DNA of 64,000 nucleotides from Kappaphycus alvarezii (lineage: Eukaryota > Rhodophyta > Florideophyceae > Gigartinales > Solieriaceae): positions 124,001 to 188,000 of the forward strand of contig NADL03000743.1 of NCBI GenBank assembly GCA_002205965.3. Direction: 5' to 3'. The translations under genes were made by a program, and so were the position numbers. Of the stretch, positions 33,891 through 47,089 are shown piece by piece (within the stretch, counting starts at the first letter, position 1; every line of letters begins with the position of its first letter). Under the pieces are notes generated by a model. That model worked only from the letters and a program-made list of their open reading frames with translations, was not told the DNA's origin and made no database searches.

Positions 33891-34617
33891 AGGGGGAAAT
33901 TGGGGTGCTTTACTGATTAAGGATGCAGAGCGGCTGTTTTCCGAAGACTAGGGGAGACACGTATGTGTATACGAGCGTCTGAAAGTGAGGCCGAGTCATG
34001 AGGCACGTATCCTACAGGGTGACCAGTAGCACCTCTTCCTTTTGCCTAAAAAGCTGGCTCATGGTCGTCCAGCAGGCAAGCGGCGTTGTACATAACGGCC
34101 GCGGCAGCGTGCCTTTGGGTAATCACCGCTCGGACCTTGCCATAAGTCTCTATAGCCGTAACGGCGGTCGGATCGGATATATCTTCCAAGAGTAAAACAC
34201 CGAAACCTTCCCCCCTAACGGCAATGCAGACCTATGGTGTGTGACATCGGTTAGCACCCTATAGGCGTCTAGATGCCAACCTGCGAGAGTGGATAGAGGG
34301 ATAGGCACGAGGCTACCTCTCCAGGACGTTACGATAAAATATTCACATCTTCTATGCTTCGCGGAAACGGCCGCATTGAGGGAGGCGAGCAAATTAAAAG
34401 TGTGCACCCTCATGTGGGAGGGGGCTAAGGGGTTGACGAAGGTGACGTCAAAGAAGTGCGTACCTCCATTGCTCCCACCGCATGGATGTTTGGCCTCGTG
34501 CGACAGACCCCGTCCTGCAGTTCGACGGCGGGGTGGCGGGCCGCTTTCTGCAGGTCTTGAGCGTAGATGACGACTTGACTTGCCTGGCAGGTGGCTTCCT
34601 TGACTGTTGGTTCTCAT
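33891..34617 (-). mobile_element. LINE 3' end, second copy, with a nested insertion
   Basis: The minus frame 34617-34221 reads LSHEAKHPCGGSNGG, then THFFDVTFVNPLAPSHMRV, then LVPIPLSTLAGWHLDAYRVL, clearly homologous to the copy at 29257-29930. The 3' tail is AATCAGTAAAGCACCCCAA followed by TTTCCCCC. Within the 3'UTR, a 50-bp unit is inserted at 34166-34215 with its own 7-bp duplication, dating that insertion after this LINE. The element is strongly 5'-truncated. Confidence 0.75.
34159..34222 (+). mobile_element. Minimal 50-bp retroposed unit with 7-bp target duplication, nested in a LINE
   Basis: TAACGGC occurs at 34159-34165 and 34216-34222, flanking a 50-bp insert. The insert reads GGTCGGATCGGATATATC, CTTCCAAGAGTAAAACACC, then GAAACCTTCCCCCC. 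Comparison with the other LINE copy (29.4-29.6 kb), which lacks this block at the corresponding place, supports an insertion. The insert matches 30944-30992 almost end to end. Confidence 0.85.
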
Positions 34618-35406
34618 CCATTTGGCAGTGCTTCCGTGTGAGTACAGTCATTATCTTCGAAAAAATGGGGGGAATGACTGGGTAGGTTACTACTTCGTCT
34701 GATACTTCTAGCCGGGGGGATCTAAACAGAGTCTCGAAACAATGCTTTGCAGAAATGCTACTCAAATTTCTTTTCTTCATTCACCTTCTCTCACTGATCT
34801 TCCATTAAGCTCAGATTTGTTCCGACAATAAAAGTTTCCTGCATGAGAACTTGGGAAAGTCGCGTCTCAATGTCCCTAAAGTGCTCAGATAAACTTATCA
34901 TATCTGTCATTACGACACCGGAAATTTCTGCAAATTCCTGTTCCCTTCATCCCGGGATCCATTCTTGCCCTCTCCTTCTTCAAACCATTCATCCTGCCTC
35001 TTCTATCACATCCTGCCGCTTCTATCGAAAAAAAATCCTAAAGTCTTTTCCCTTTACGAATCCAAATTCATCATGCGACTCCATTTTCTATTTTGAGTTT
35101 GTAGATTTATGCTTCTTCCTTTCTCGGAAAGAAATCCTTCGACTCTGATCCGCTTCGTCCTCCAAACATAGTTCCGATATTTTATCAAGCAGATTTTTTA
35201 CTACTGTCCTGAATGCGTGCAAATTCAAAGCCGTAAGATTGTAGGGTTAACTGAATACGAGGATTGATGGAGAAGAATAGACCGGGAAAGCGAGGAGACA
35301 GACGAGGAAGAAGAGGCAGAAGATACAAGAGAGCCGGGAGAGGCTGAGGTTGATTTGGAAGGATCCTAAAATGAGGAGGAATGGGTGGACCCATGGAAGT
35401 CACTGA

Positions 35407-35556
35407 TTAAAAACCGTGGGGTGAGCTGCTGTGGAGGACGGAAGGGAGATTGAGGGTGTAATCGTAATCTGGGACCATTCTGTTAGGGATGGTGCGGAGG
35501 TTAAGAGCCTTGAGGGGGGATTGGAGGATCTTGGTATGTCCGAAGAGGCTATCCAT
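35407..35556 (-). CDS. Small open frame, 49 codons, unknown
   Basis: ATG at 35556 (minus) to TAA at 35407-35409. The product starts MDSLFGHTKILQSPLKALN and has balanced composition, followed by a Pro/Leu-rich frame beyond the stop. It could be the start of a longer gene interrupted by a stop or an indel, or chance. No family recognised. Confidence 0.25.
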   Translation of the reverse strand: MDSLFGHTKILQSPLKALNLRTIPNRMVPDYDYTLNLPSVLHSSSPHGF

Positions 35557-37314
35557 CGTCCTGGTCCGTTCGAGATTAGTAGGAACTGAATTGGGGTTTG
35601 GATATTCTGGAAGAATTGTTTGGCTCTAATCTCTAGGACGAAGATTGTGATAAGATCCAGATATTTATCCTGATAGTATCTACTCTTATTCTTTCTCGCC
35701 TACAAGATTCCCTTTAATGAATATTATGTTATTTAGTTTATATTTTGAGAGCTTAGAGCTAGCCAAAAATTTGAATAAGTGGCGTAAACTGCTTCCCATA
35801 GGAGAGGGAAAGCAACTTAGGAGATCACTTCAAATGCAGACCAAAGTTGACCGGAACTTAAACGTCAACCTCTGTTAAAAAAACATTTATTTTACGTTAG
35901 TCCCTGAGAATAGGTGATATACTCTGCCCCTTCTACACTCACTTGTAACCTCATAACTCTCCATCCTTATTCACCTCTTTTCGTTCCCACAAACATACTT
36001 CTGTAGCACTCTTGTCACTTGCAACACCGTTGTCTCGGGATAAATGATTCTAATAATATCATTTTTTGGCAATCTATCCCTATCAGTACGAATAAAACGT
36101 TGTAACTTCTCAAGAAACTTCCTTTTTCGCCAATTGAAGTTTCAATAAGTGCATCTTCCTTCCTTGATTTCGCGTTGGGTTTTTATATTTTAGAGACATG
36201 GTCAGCTGTTCCCAGTGCTACATGAAGGAGCTTAAAATAAATCGAAGTGAAATGGGGTGTTATAGTACGCAAAAATTTCCTTAGAGCGGCTGGATCGAGT
36301 CCACCCCGGAGATAAGCTTTTTGAGACGTGGCAGCGGCCGCAGAATGCCTCTGCATCTATATACACCGCACCTTTTCATTACTTTCCATACCCTTCACGG
36401 ATATCCACCTCGCGATTTCAGTTATCACCGCAAAAGCATCAGGGTGCTAGCCTCCCAAAGTGTAAATTGTTACAGGGACCAGCATACTTCTGCCAAAACT
36501 CGCGATGAAGCTACATAGTGATGATTATAGCAATTTTTGACCAAAACAAACTTTTCGGCTCCTGAATGAAATCACCGTAAATCACAACCTCAGTGGAGCG
36601 ATCCTATTGTACGTTTTGGCTATGAAATCATCCTCATCATGACATTGGATCCCTATCGAGTGCCACTACGTGACTTAATGCATTGGAGTGCAATGTCACT
36701 AATTTTTTTCTTCTTTTGGAGCTCTATACTTTTCCTCGGACGACCATGCAGTTCAAGTTCTGAAACGGCAATGAGCTGAAGTGTAAGTAAGCAGGCAATA
36801 GGCATGCTTTCCAGTCATGTCTTCCGATACGCCAATATTTGTCACAGGTATTGAACTTTTCTTGAAACAGATGCAGGACTTTTACTAGAGAATGGAGATT
36901 ATCGGCCAAGCACGGATCGGTAGAGCTAAAAATCAGATACACCTTATGCAGATTCCAGGAACCACTGCGTGAACGCCGGAGCCCTCGGAATAAATTCCGG
37001 GTTGAATTGAAGAACAAGTAATGCTCCAACGAGAGCATCTGTCTTCTATTTCAGACGTATTCCCTTGCAGCTTTTTGAGAGATCCGCGCCCCCATATGTG
37101 AGGGTATATGTCGCCGTCCATAAGATTTCAAGTATCGTGACCTCTTTCGCACTGAACATCGACGGTTAGTTATAAAGCACCTTCCCTTTCCGCAGTGCGA
37201 AGAAGCATCTTTGCCGTGTCTGATACCGCCTATAGAACTCTTTATTTCCAAAGGGAAGAATAAGATAACCCTTCTGGAGAATCTAGTACCGCCACTGGAC
37301 GCCCACCCTTATGT

Positions 37315-37373
37315 GAAATGAGTCTTTGTCACACTTGAACCTAAAAAGCTCAAGTGTGCCAAAGACTCATTTC
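37315..37373. repeat. Hairpin, 24-bp arms with 11-bp loop
   Basis: Left arm 37315-37338 (GAAATGAGTCTTTGTCACAC...) and right arm 37350-37373 are reverse complements with one mismatch. The loop is ACCTAAAAAGC. It resembles the hairpins at 2081 and 32771 in design but not in sequence. Confidence 0.9.
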
Positions 37374-38500
37374 AAGCCAGTCAAAAGCTCATTCCAATAT
37401 GTGATCATAAAATAGTAAAGAGAAAAATAAGAATCTCCATCACTTCTCACAGCACTACGGCCACCGCTGTTTAGCAGTTCATTTTTTCGCTAGGCTCATT
37501 CCTCTCTGCATCGTCCAGACAAAAAATTATAGCGATCTGGATTATACGTTGGGGTTCCTTGCCCAGGGCCGAGAATTTCAACGTGGCTCCCTTTTTTGTG
37601 CGAACTTGGGCCCCTACACAACTGTAGGCCTTTGAATGCAGTCTTTACACGAATTATGAAGCTCAGAGGCAAGAGAAGAAGATTCTACACAATATCTATA
37701 GATTGTCTGAATCAGCTCTTCAATTTCGCAAAACAAAACATATGCCCTGCATTATGCGAATCCCATACCTGGAACCGAGGAAAGCCCATATAAATTCTCC
37801 TCACAAGCTACATTCCCAGAACTTTATTGCGGCGCTGTTAGTGAAACTAGTTAAATGGCCATCGCAACATTGGCTCATGCTCGCGTTGAACCACGACGAG
37901 GAACTTTCCTGCACTTAGATGACCGGAAGACGCGAGAAGCCTACAGATAAGAGGCTACTGCGCTTTTCGGTAGTTGCCTTCACACATGTATAAGGGAAAC
38001 TGCGGCAAGGATCTTCAGTTTTCATTAATCAGTCGGAGCAGGAAGAGAGATTGACTAATGATCTTGTTCTCCCCGTGCTTTCTACCAAAGTAACTTGGGC
38101 CCGCGAAAATTACCGTCTTTCCACTCACTGTACATATCTTAGCGCTCACACTCACATTTCAGTACGCATAGTTTGTAATGCGTGGTATGGTGAAAAGGCG
38201 AATCTCGTTTTAACGTTGTAGAAAAGTTGTCTTGGTATCAACTAGCTTACAAGTTACAGTAAATCAATTTCCCGTGTTCCTCCAAGTTCTAGACTGCACA
38301 GGAATAAACGAAACTGAAAAAAAGGCACACCGGCTTTTTAGATCTTTGTCTGTCGCGAAAATTCAAGGGACAAAAAATGTAGACTGTTGGCGTTCGCGGC
38401 GAACCAAAAAAAGGTTAGATGATTTATAGTTAGGAAAGATCAGTTGATTAGGTCTACAAGAATCAAGTTTTGATTCCTCTTACCTCATTGTACGAAGAGG

Positions 38501-41500
38501 CGAGGCCTTTCAATGAAAGTAGATACATTCTACAATGCAGTACACTAAGACAGTAAGAAAGCCAAAGTTTAGACTATATAGTACAGAATGGTAATGAAGG
38601 TATAAATAGTTGAAAGGGAAATGAGAATGATACATACATAAACCTATGCATTTTATCCTGTGTGTACTGTCCTAGTATGCAGCATTCAATTTATTTTCCC
38701 AGTCCTATAAGTTTTTCCATTCGCACTAATAATTATCCATTGATGGATGGGTAGATCACAATTTCTTGTAGAAAGAATTCGATTTTGCGCATAATGCTTT
38801 GAGATCTTTGTGAAGGCGTCAGTAGGATTATCAGAAGTCCTGACAAAAATAGCACAGGATGTTTCCCTTCAGCACGGTAATCATGAACACAACTAGTAGG
38901 TATCGTAAGGCGATAATTTAAGAGAAAAAACTTGATAATAAAATGAAATAACATGGAATATATTTTTATTGATTTATGCACAAATTGAAAGTGAAACCTT
39001 GACTCAACATAGGGCATCAAATTTGTACATTGTCTTTTGTTATATATCAAATCCATTATATAAGGCGTATAATTAGCACCAAAACCTTTTCAGTTACTAT
39101 TCGTCAATTTTGGATATAACAGCCTGGGAAATCACAAGAACAACTTTTCTCTTTACGAAGGACAATGTAACCAGGTTGAGAAGAATTTTTCTGGGAATGT
39201 TCATAATTTTTTCCAAATTTCAGATCGGTTCAAACTGAAAATTTCTGGCATAGTCACTTGGAGGGTACATTCTACAGTGGCTCGATGTTTAAGTTTTTTC
39301 ATTATTACGACAGCACCAGTCTATTTGTTAATGAAATAAAGTAATGACAGGAGGTTTTCATTGGCAAAATTCGTAAGTTTTGAACACAATATTCCTAACT
39401 CAACTCGAATCCATATTTTTCATCACTATTAAATCTAAAATAAGTGCTATCAGATTTTATCTCTTTCCATTGAAAAATTTTCACGGATATTTGGGGATAT
39501 TAAAATAAACTCTGTCCTTCAACACAGTAATGAATTCTCTAGCCAAGATTCGAGAAGGCCGACATTTGGGCCCTCGTGTATCTAAAATGGGATCCCGTGT
39601 ATCTAAAATGGGATATTATAGTCAGTCAGCTTCGTATCCAGATAATCTTTTATGTTTTAATTCATGCTTCGATTATAATAATTACCGCAATCAGATAGAT
39701 AGTGAAGCATTTTCAATACATCAAGTACCGCAAATGATTCTCATATATTAAAAATTATTCAGTTGCTCTAAAGTACATTTTGCGTATTAGCTTCTAGGCT
39801 AACTGTGAGTATGCTTGCTTTACATCTCGAAGCCAAAAACTGAAGCCAAAAAATTAATCCGATAACAAGCGAGTGAATCTTTGTTCAATAGCATTAACTT
39901 CATTTAAAAGATAGTTATTATCTGTATCAATTTTGAACTCTTAATAAGAAACGTGCTTCGCGGATTTCTTATTCATTGTTTTTATTTTTTATTTCCAAAA
40001 AAATATTCCAGAAATAATATTGGCACTTAACCTTATTTTATCTCTATTATCTATCCTCTAGGAATCTCTTTTAACATTTAAAATAATAGGCTACTATTTT
40101 TATTCAAAAATTCAACATTTGGATATTTGATCATTCCGATGTGACAATTTATCTAGAATTACATAAAATATTTTGACTTTTCTGTACAAGACTGCAAAAT
40201 AATTCGGGAAACGTTCAGATCTTGAATCTCCAAATAAATATTTACTTGAGAACGCTAATATTATATTTCATCGCCGTTTCTGTAAAGAGAAGTCTCCCTT
40301 GTCCTTAGTTTTTTGTGATTCCGCAAGGTCATATCCATTTTGATGGTTTGTGATTTTCACAATAGATTAGAAATTTATCCCACAACGTTTTGCTTTTGGT
40401 CAGCGGCGTTTGGAAGCTTTTAGTTGAGTGCAGTTACAAGTCTTAGCTCCAAAGTTTTCGTCTTTATCTCAGCTCAGGCCGTTTGGAGCGTCCCCACTCG
40501 TTACAATATTAGGGAGCTCACGATTAATGACCGGAAGCCTCGGAAAAACTCAAAGAAGAGTAACTCTGGAATCATCCATTCTGAGTTCATAATATCGTTC
40601 ATATCCGTAGCGCAGAGAAGTTGATCTACTTTAATTTCAAATTTAAGCTCTGAATTGAAAATATTGTCGCAAAGGCGACGTAATATATCATGTCACTTGA
40701 ACCTTTGTTGTTGTGAAATTCATGTCAAAATAGCTTAATTGAATTCCGATGGAGTTTTCTAAGTCTCTCCTCACTTTTTAGACAAAGATTATTAATTTGG
40801 TCTAATTTCATTCTCTAGGTAATTACAGTGTAATTTAGAGGATATTTTTTCAAACCCCGTTCAAATCTATTCCGAACCTAGTAATAATTCGTGTAAGAGT
40901 GCAGCGTATAAAAAATGCGTTTGCGTGTAAACAACATGTAGTATTACTAGAAAAGGTTCAAGACAAGTATGAAAAATGCTACCTCTTCGTTGGAGATGGT
41001 TTCATGAGATGTACTGACTTGGAAAGATATAAGTTTGGTTCACATTCTTGACAATAACAGCATTGTTTTCATTTTTCTGTAATAAATTATCATGTTCCCG
41101 GTCTAATACTCCGGTCCAGGTCTGATAAGTATACAAAATATTTTGGAAGCTGATGGATGAAACAGATATATACATAGGCGCTTTCATCGGAATTTTTGAG
41201 TAGGACTTCATAAAAGTCCGTGTAACTGAAGTGTGACTTTTTATGCGCGTGGATTGCGTAGTGAATTCATTTATGTTATTGGAGACAATTAGTTAGTCGA
41301 AGTTGTTGAGAATAAGTCTGGATCCCCAACAAGCTCTATCATCAAAGAGTTAGTCCTTACGAAACTTTTTATTGAATTTTCTACTTGGATTATTACCGCG
41401 AAAATTAATTTCATAAGAACACCGGTCACGAGCGCGATTATTTTGTTCTACATATATTATATTAGTAATGAATGCTACGGAATGTATGTTACATATCTGA

Positions 41501-43750
41501 GCTCGATGTCACTCGTAGATTATTCTGATACTTCATTCTTGCAATATTTTGCTCTTGCTTGCATTTAGCTGAAGAAATTTTCTGATAGTAAAATGAAGGG
41601 TAGTTTAACTCACCGTAGTTTGTTACATTACAATTAACACAAGCCCATGAGAATACAGTAACGGCGGACTGAACATATTCAATCTTGTGCCTTCTTGAGA
41701 GGCATGTTAATGGTGGCTGGCGAGAGAGTTTCGAAATTTACTACTTGACTTTCTCGATCGTTTCATTAACGTCAAAATTATTTTAAATGTACTGGATAAC
41801 TGTAGTGTTTAGGATGTAGGTGAAAAATTCGATTTTGCCCAGATACTGAGTTTTAATTGCTTTTTACTGCCTCTATAGCCTAATAATCGCGCTCATAACT
41901 GCCTTACAAATTTTTCATCTGGAAAATCTTTGCACTTCGTATAAAGGGCGGCTAGAGATATTTGGGCTTTTTCCCATCATTATTCATGTAGCTGTGCAAA
42001 CTGCATTTCTATTTTGATTGAAGCTTGCTTAAAACTTCACTTACGCTACCATAATATGTTGTATTTCTTTCCCTGATGCATTTAAATGTAGTGTAAGACC
42101 CTTTTCATCCGATGATACAAAGGTAAGGTGGGACACTAGAGTGGGAATGGTGTGATTTGGACCTATTATCCTTGTCGATCTAGTTGGTGACGCAGGAGAA
42201 TTGAAAAATACATCAATTTTGGCTGATATTATTCTGAGTTCACGATTGCGGAGGAACCTAGAAGAAAAGTTCTTTGAAATCAGAGTATATTCATGGGAAA
42301 AGCTGTAAAAATGCCTTTTCGGAGATAAACAAGCGGTTTGCGAATAGTCGATGAGCTACTCAGAATCTCTCCCTGTGAAAACATGTCAGTAAGTTTTCAA
42401 GCAGATGAGCTCCGAGCTAGCTATAAGAGAGGGAACCATCCTCAAAGAAACAATTAATTCATTCCAGTTAAGACTGTTTCAATGCGCCAATCTCTCTAAC
42501 AACTTGACAGAGAATCATATTTACTAACCCTTTTTCAAGATTAAATTAATCCTGAAATAATACTTTGAAATTTTGACTCTTTTTGTGTATTTGTCCCTGG
42601 TATTTGCTAAATTACCCCTTCCTTTTTTTAAAGGGGGCTTAATCTTTTGTTTGTTCTTTTTTTCCTACTGGGAATTTTACCCTTTCTGAGTTTCCTTTCC
42701 CTGAGTTTCATTGATTTTGGTATCTTTAACACGCGATAATCACGATCAGTGTAATGATTATGATTCAAATTCGTCAGAGGAAGATCGAGTATCCTTTTTG
42801 ACACTTGTGAGGAAATTTGTTCAATGTTGGAGCTGGATATGGCAAAAAAAAGTTTAAAAGAGAGAACATGGAAATCCATAATATTCAATGGATGCAGAAT
42901 TAGAGAGAGACTAGGCTTAGGGTTGAAGGGTCCTTTTCAAGCATGAAATTGTTGTGGTTGCATTTACCTATCTGCAGCAATTAATATTGCAATATTTACA
43001 TTTCCTTTGACGAATAAAAGCATTTTCCCATTTTTTCGTATTATTAGAATGTAAACTGAAAAGGAGAGATAAGATAGACATCTTATAGGAGGAACTGCGG
43101 CGCTCAAAAAATATCCTCATATGTAACTGCAAATAAAAGAGCTCAACTCTGGCAATCATCATGGTTTGCGAAGGTGGTGGGAAATGGCCGAGAATCGACC
43201 CGAAATTTGAAGAAATAGCACATTGTAAATAGATTTCTGACCTTATAGGGCTCATTAGCGAGAATAGAGATAAACAAACTAGAAAAATGAAAATTTACAA
43301 TCTTGCACATTAAGCGGCCTTTGAAAGTTGTTGGAATATCGTTCCAAAAATTTGAATAGCTTTCACAGAACACTTTTTGGCGCTTGTTACAGTTTCAGAG
43401 TTCATAGAGATGTCTTTGATCGTTTCGGTTATGACGGCGTCCTATGGCGGAGAAAATCAAAAGTTCTCAAGGGTTTCCTTTTGTGCTACTCTTTGATTAG
43501 TTTTGGTTCCTAAAGAAATTTAGAAAAAACAATTCCAGCTGCGTATTCGGCGGAGAAAGGACTTCTCTGCTTAATGCATTTGTTTTAGTGCATTTCGCAT
43601 TTCCGCCAAAAGTGCGTTCTCTAGGGCCCATTAGCTTTTGGAGCGTGAATGGTTCTTGCCCAATATTTTCGAGACGTTTAGATTTTCGACACGAAGCGCA
43701 AGGAATCAACCTGTTCAATAACTTGCTAATGTTTCGCTTCGGTGAAAATG
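38501..43750. other. Second A+T-rich block, with two coding-like minus-strand segments
   Basis: Composition returns to that of 0.35-15 kb. Two minus-strand frames have real-looking protein composition. One is 41260-41002, with SISFQNILYTYQTWTGVLDR. The other is 42888-42628, which ends in a very basic tail (MKLRERKLRKGKIPSRKKRT). A 21-bp unit CGTGTATCTAAAATGGGATCC is tandemly duplicated at 39573-39614. No RNA gene is seen. Confidence 0.4.
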
Positions 43751-46600
43751 AATAGATGTCGGAAAAGAAATATTTAGTTCATTTGATTTTGGTGAGAGTG
43801 CTCCTAGAACTGCGGAACACGGGGGTTCATTTGCTGTGACAGATAAGCTGGCTGAGAGATGTACATTATGGAAATACTACGAGGTAATGCATTGAATTCA
43901 AACGGAAGAGCTTCGAACCTATTTGAGCAGGATTTAGAATCTTCCAGGTTTAGAACGCAGGTAGTTCATTTACTGTACGAGATATGCTGGCGGGTATCCA
44001 GTCAACTTATGAGGTGGTGTGTATGTACGTGAGATTTTGCGGAAGGCGCTGATGGCAATTAACTCTACCAACAAGTAACCAGCAGGTAAAATGGAGGCCA
44101 GCATGCATACACGCCGCATTGGAGGTTACTACCAACGCGGAGTGTAGCTGCAAGGAATACCTTACATCTTCGAGACCCGTTCCATCGCACGACTGGCGAC
44201 AGTTCTCGCAAGTTCCTTGACTGCGAACGCCGCCGGATTCCAGCCTCTGAGCGTACTGTATGTACTGTACAAACGAGAATCAATCTGTAAAGACATTCCC
44301 TTTAGTGCAGAGCATCAGAAGTAAAGACCGGAGGTTTCCTCTCCAATTTTGCGGCGACTTTCACGTCATCTTGAAGATCTCGACAAAACTTAAAAGGGAA
44401 ACACACACAGTACAGTATCTTGACAAATTTTAAACTCATTTTTTGGTAATTGACATCGGTTACCGTAATGTGCATCATTTGCATGGCTAATGATGATGTC
44501 AAGTTTTGTCAAAGGTAAATGGGGCGGATTTACCGCGATTGGAGCAAAAGCTGGGAGCCCTATGAACTTCCTATCAAATAATGTGACAGGAGCTACAGTA
44601 CAACTAACTGTGCATTTTCACCTACTACACATAGTAGGTGGTGGCCTAGGCAACAAGCAGGCGAAGTTGGAAGTGACCATCAACACGGCGTGTCATTGAA
44701 GAGCAATAGCCCTCAACCTGCAGTAATGGTCCAAGGCTCGTTTGGCGATCGATCGTGCCACATCCTTCACCTCTGCAGGCGAAAATTTTGCCAATAAGAT
44801 GCAAAAATTTCTAGAGGGTGAGGAGACTTCTGACTACGTTTGCACTTTCACACAGGCCCAGCATTGTGGAGCACTACAGCAGTGGTTATTATTGGACCTA
44901 AGTTGTAATACATCATGGGAAATGTAGATGCAACCATAACTGCGATTCGTGTGGAGAAAAAGAATATGCTACTTTTAAGAGTTGAAATTCAACGAGCTAG
45001 GCAGTTAAAAGTGTATTGGCTCATACTCGAAACTACTGCAGATTACTGAGCGCGGCATGTCTGGTGGCAGGGCTCGCAGCTACTTTTTAGTAGCCATTCC
45101 ATGGCGCGCCCATTTTCACCGCAATGTTTCTCCGATCTCGGACGCCGCCATACTGCACAGGCTAATGGGAATTTCAACCTATGTTCCACTCGGAGTAGAC
45201 CAACCCAAACATTCCCCCATGTCGATTACTTTGGACTGGGGCGAGCAAATATGCTGAAATTAAATTAACGTAATCAGCAGTAGTCAAGTCGATTTTTTTG
45301 GCCTGGCAACGGTAATGGCAAACCGTAAAGAGGTCAACTCAGCACGGGGATATCTCGCGATGAAGTTTATGTGCACATTTCAGAAAAACATTTTGGTATC
45401 TTATTCGACGAGAACTAGGAGCCTCGGCTCTGCGATTTCGAAATGCTTTTTGACAGCGGTATGTCGCAGGATCGACTTGGTATCTGAAGTGCAGAACAGT
45501 AGAGGAGTACCAGTAAGCAGGATTTTTTTTCTCATGCCGCCGCTTTCGCCAATACGTGAGTAGCACATGTAAAGGGTTTCACATAAAGCCAGTGGCCATC
45601 TATGGAGAGCCGCCTTTATGGAACGTAGAAGCGTGTGTAGTCTACTTGAATGTTATGACAAGCAAACAAACAATGGTACAGTCCTTACTGTACTGTACTG
45701 TACCGTACAGTACTACAGTAATGGTGCGTAGCGGTTGTATGTATAATAAAGAATCAACAGGTAAGGGCACAGTATGGGTGACTCCACAGCGTGACAAATT
45801 ACCTCTTACATTTTGAGGCAGTTGAGAACCAAATAATAGACCGAGACGAATATGATTTGGGATTTTGAAAGATCCCTTTGGATTCAGGGCCACCGTTAAC
45901 AATGCAAAGCTGTCCACTGGTTTTAATTGGTGATAAATAAACTATAAAAATTTTTGGGAGGTAGTCTAATCATGAAAGATGTCCAAATAAATATTAATCC
46001 TCGGAGATAATGGTAATCCTAGAGGATGTCAAACGCTGACGGCAACGTAAGGGGTGGGTCGGAGGCCCAATACTTTTGATCAAATTCACGTTTGGCACGA
46101 ATTTTCAGAATTTGGAATAAATTGGAATGGTCCGGGAAACTTGTAATCATAGGTTTTTTGGACCGAGGACCACCTGCTTTTGCAAGGGAGAATTTGTACT
46201 GTAATATGAATATGCTAAATTGTTAATGAAGTGTTGCCTTGCCAGTCAGAGCCAATGGTAGCCCAACTTTTTTTAGTAAACAGCGGCAATATCTGAATAA
46301 AGAATGGAACACTATCATTGGTAGGTCCACAGCAAAAGTAGTTTTGATAACTGGCAACTGCACAGGTTGCTTTGCTGGTTTGCTGGGGAACAATCCCTAA
46401 CAGTATATGACTTTGGTAGCCCATTTGTCTAGGGCATCTGCTTGGGTAAATCTTCCCAGTAGACCATTTGTGTCGAGCAAGCAAAATTTGACACAGTTCC
46501 CGATCGCGGCAAAATACCTCTACTGTACAGTACAAGCAACTATCGCAGACCAAACGTACGTGCAGATCACCCCTGCCAAAGTCTCGATAAGCATACTCCC
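43751..46600. other. Unassigned stretch upstream of the bHLH gene, with GTAC microrepeats
   Basis: No supportable gene. Clusters of TACTGTAC/GTACAGTAC words occur at 44253-44270, 45676-45722 and 46521-46533. Short open frames on both strands (e.g. 45642-45917 minus, 46215-46553 minus) have no recognised domain. Confidence 0.45.
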
Positions 46601-47089
46601 AAGCCCTCCGCTGTCTGAGAGACGTGCGGCCCGTCTATAATAAAGCTTGAGCTTTTTCCCCACTCTGCGTGACCACTAATACTTTTCGATGGACCCTATC
46701 AGTTACAAAAGCCCAATTTTCTTCCCTGCAAATTGGCCATCTCAGCTACTGTACAATAGTGTACCGTACAGTGCGCTTTTCGCTTGATGTTTTCATACCC
46801 CCCACCCCAAGGCCAGCATACACTATAGCCCTGCACACTTGCCCAACCAAAGCGGCCAGGGTTTCGCTTCGAGCGACCGCGACTCTCGGCTTGCATCAAG
46901 TTGCGTCCTTTTTTTTTTGGCTAAGTATCTTTTCTCTCGCCGGCGCCACAACCGTAATTACTCAATATCACTCACCCATCACTAACAACGCATCACCGCA
47001 ACCTCTTCCTCTTCCCCGTCGTACCATCCTTCCGTCCACCATTTCTTGTACAGCACGCCGTTCCCTTCTCGCAAGTACTTTCACAACCG

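Larger units (their letters stand above)
34618..38500. other. Mostly unassigned stretch
   Basis: No gene is firmly supported apart from the small frame at 35407-35556 and the hairpin at 37315-37373. The 35.2-35.4 kb part is purine-rich on the plus strand. Minus-strand frames between 36720 and 37260 read coherently in one register through several stops (TILEILWTATYTLTYGG region), so a decayed coding sequence is possible but unidentified. Confidence 0.4.

Noticed and set aside
36724-37251. Minus-strand series of frames as a gene
   Set aside because: One register reads coherently but with several stops and no recognised domain; kept only as a remark in the unassigned stretch.
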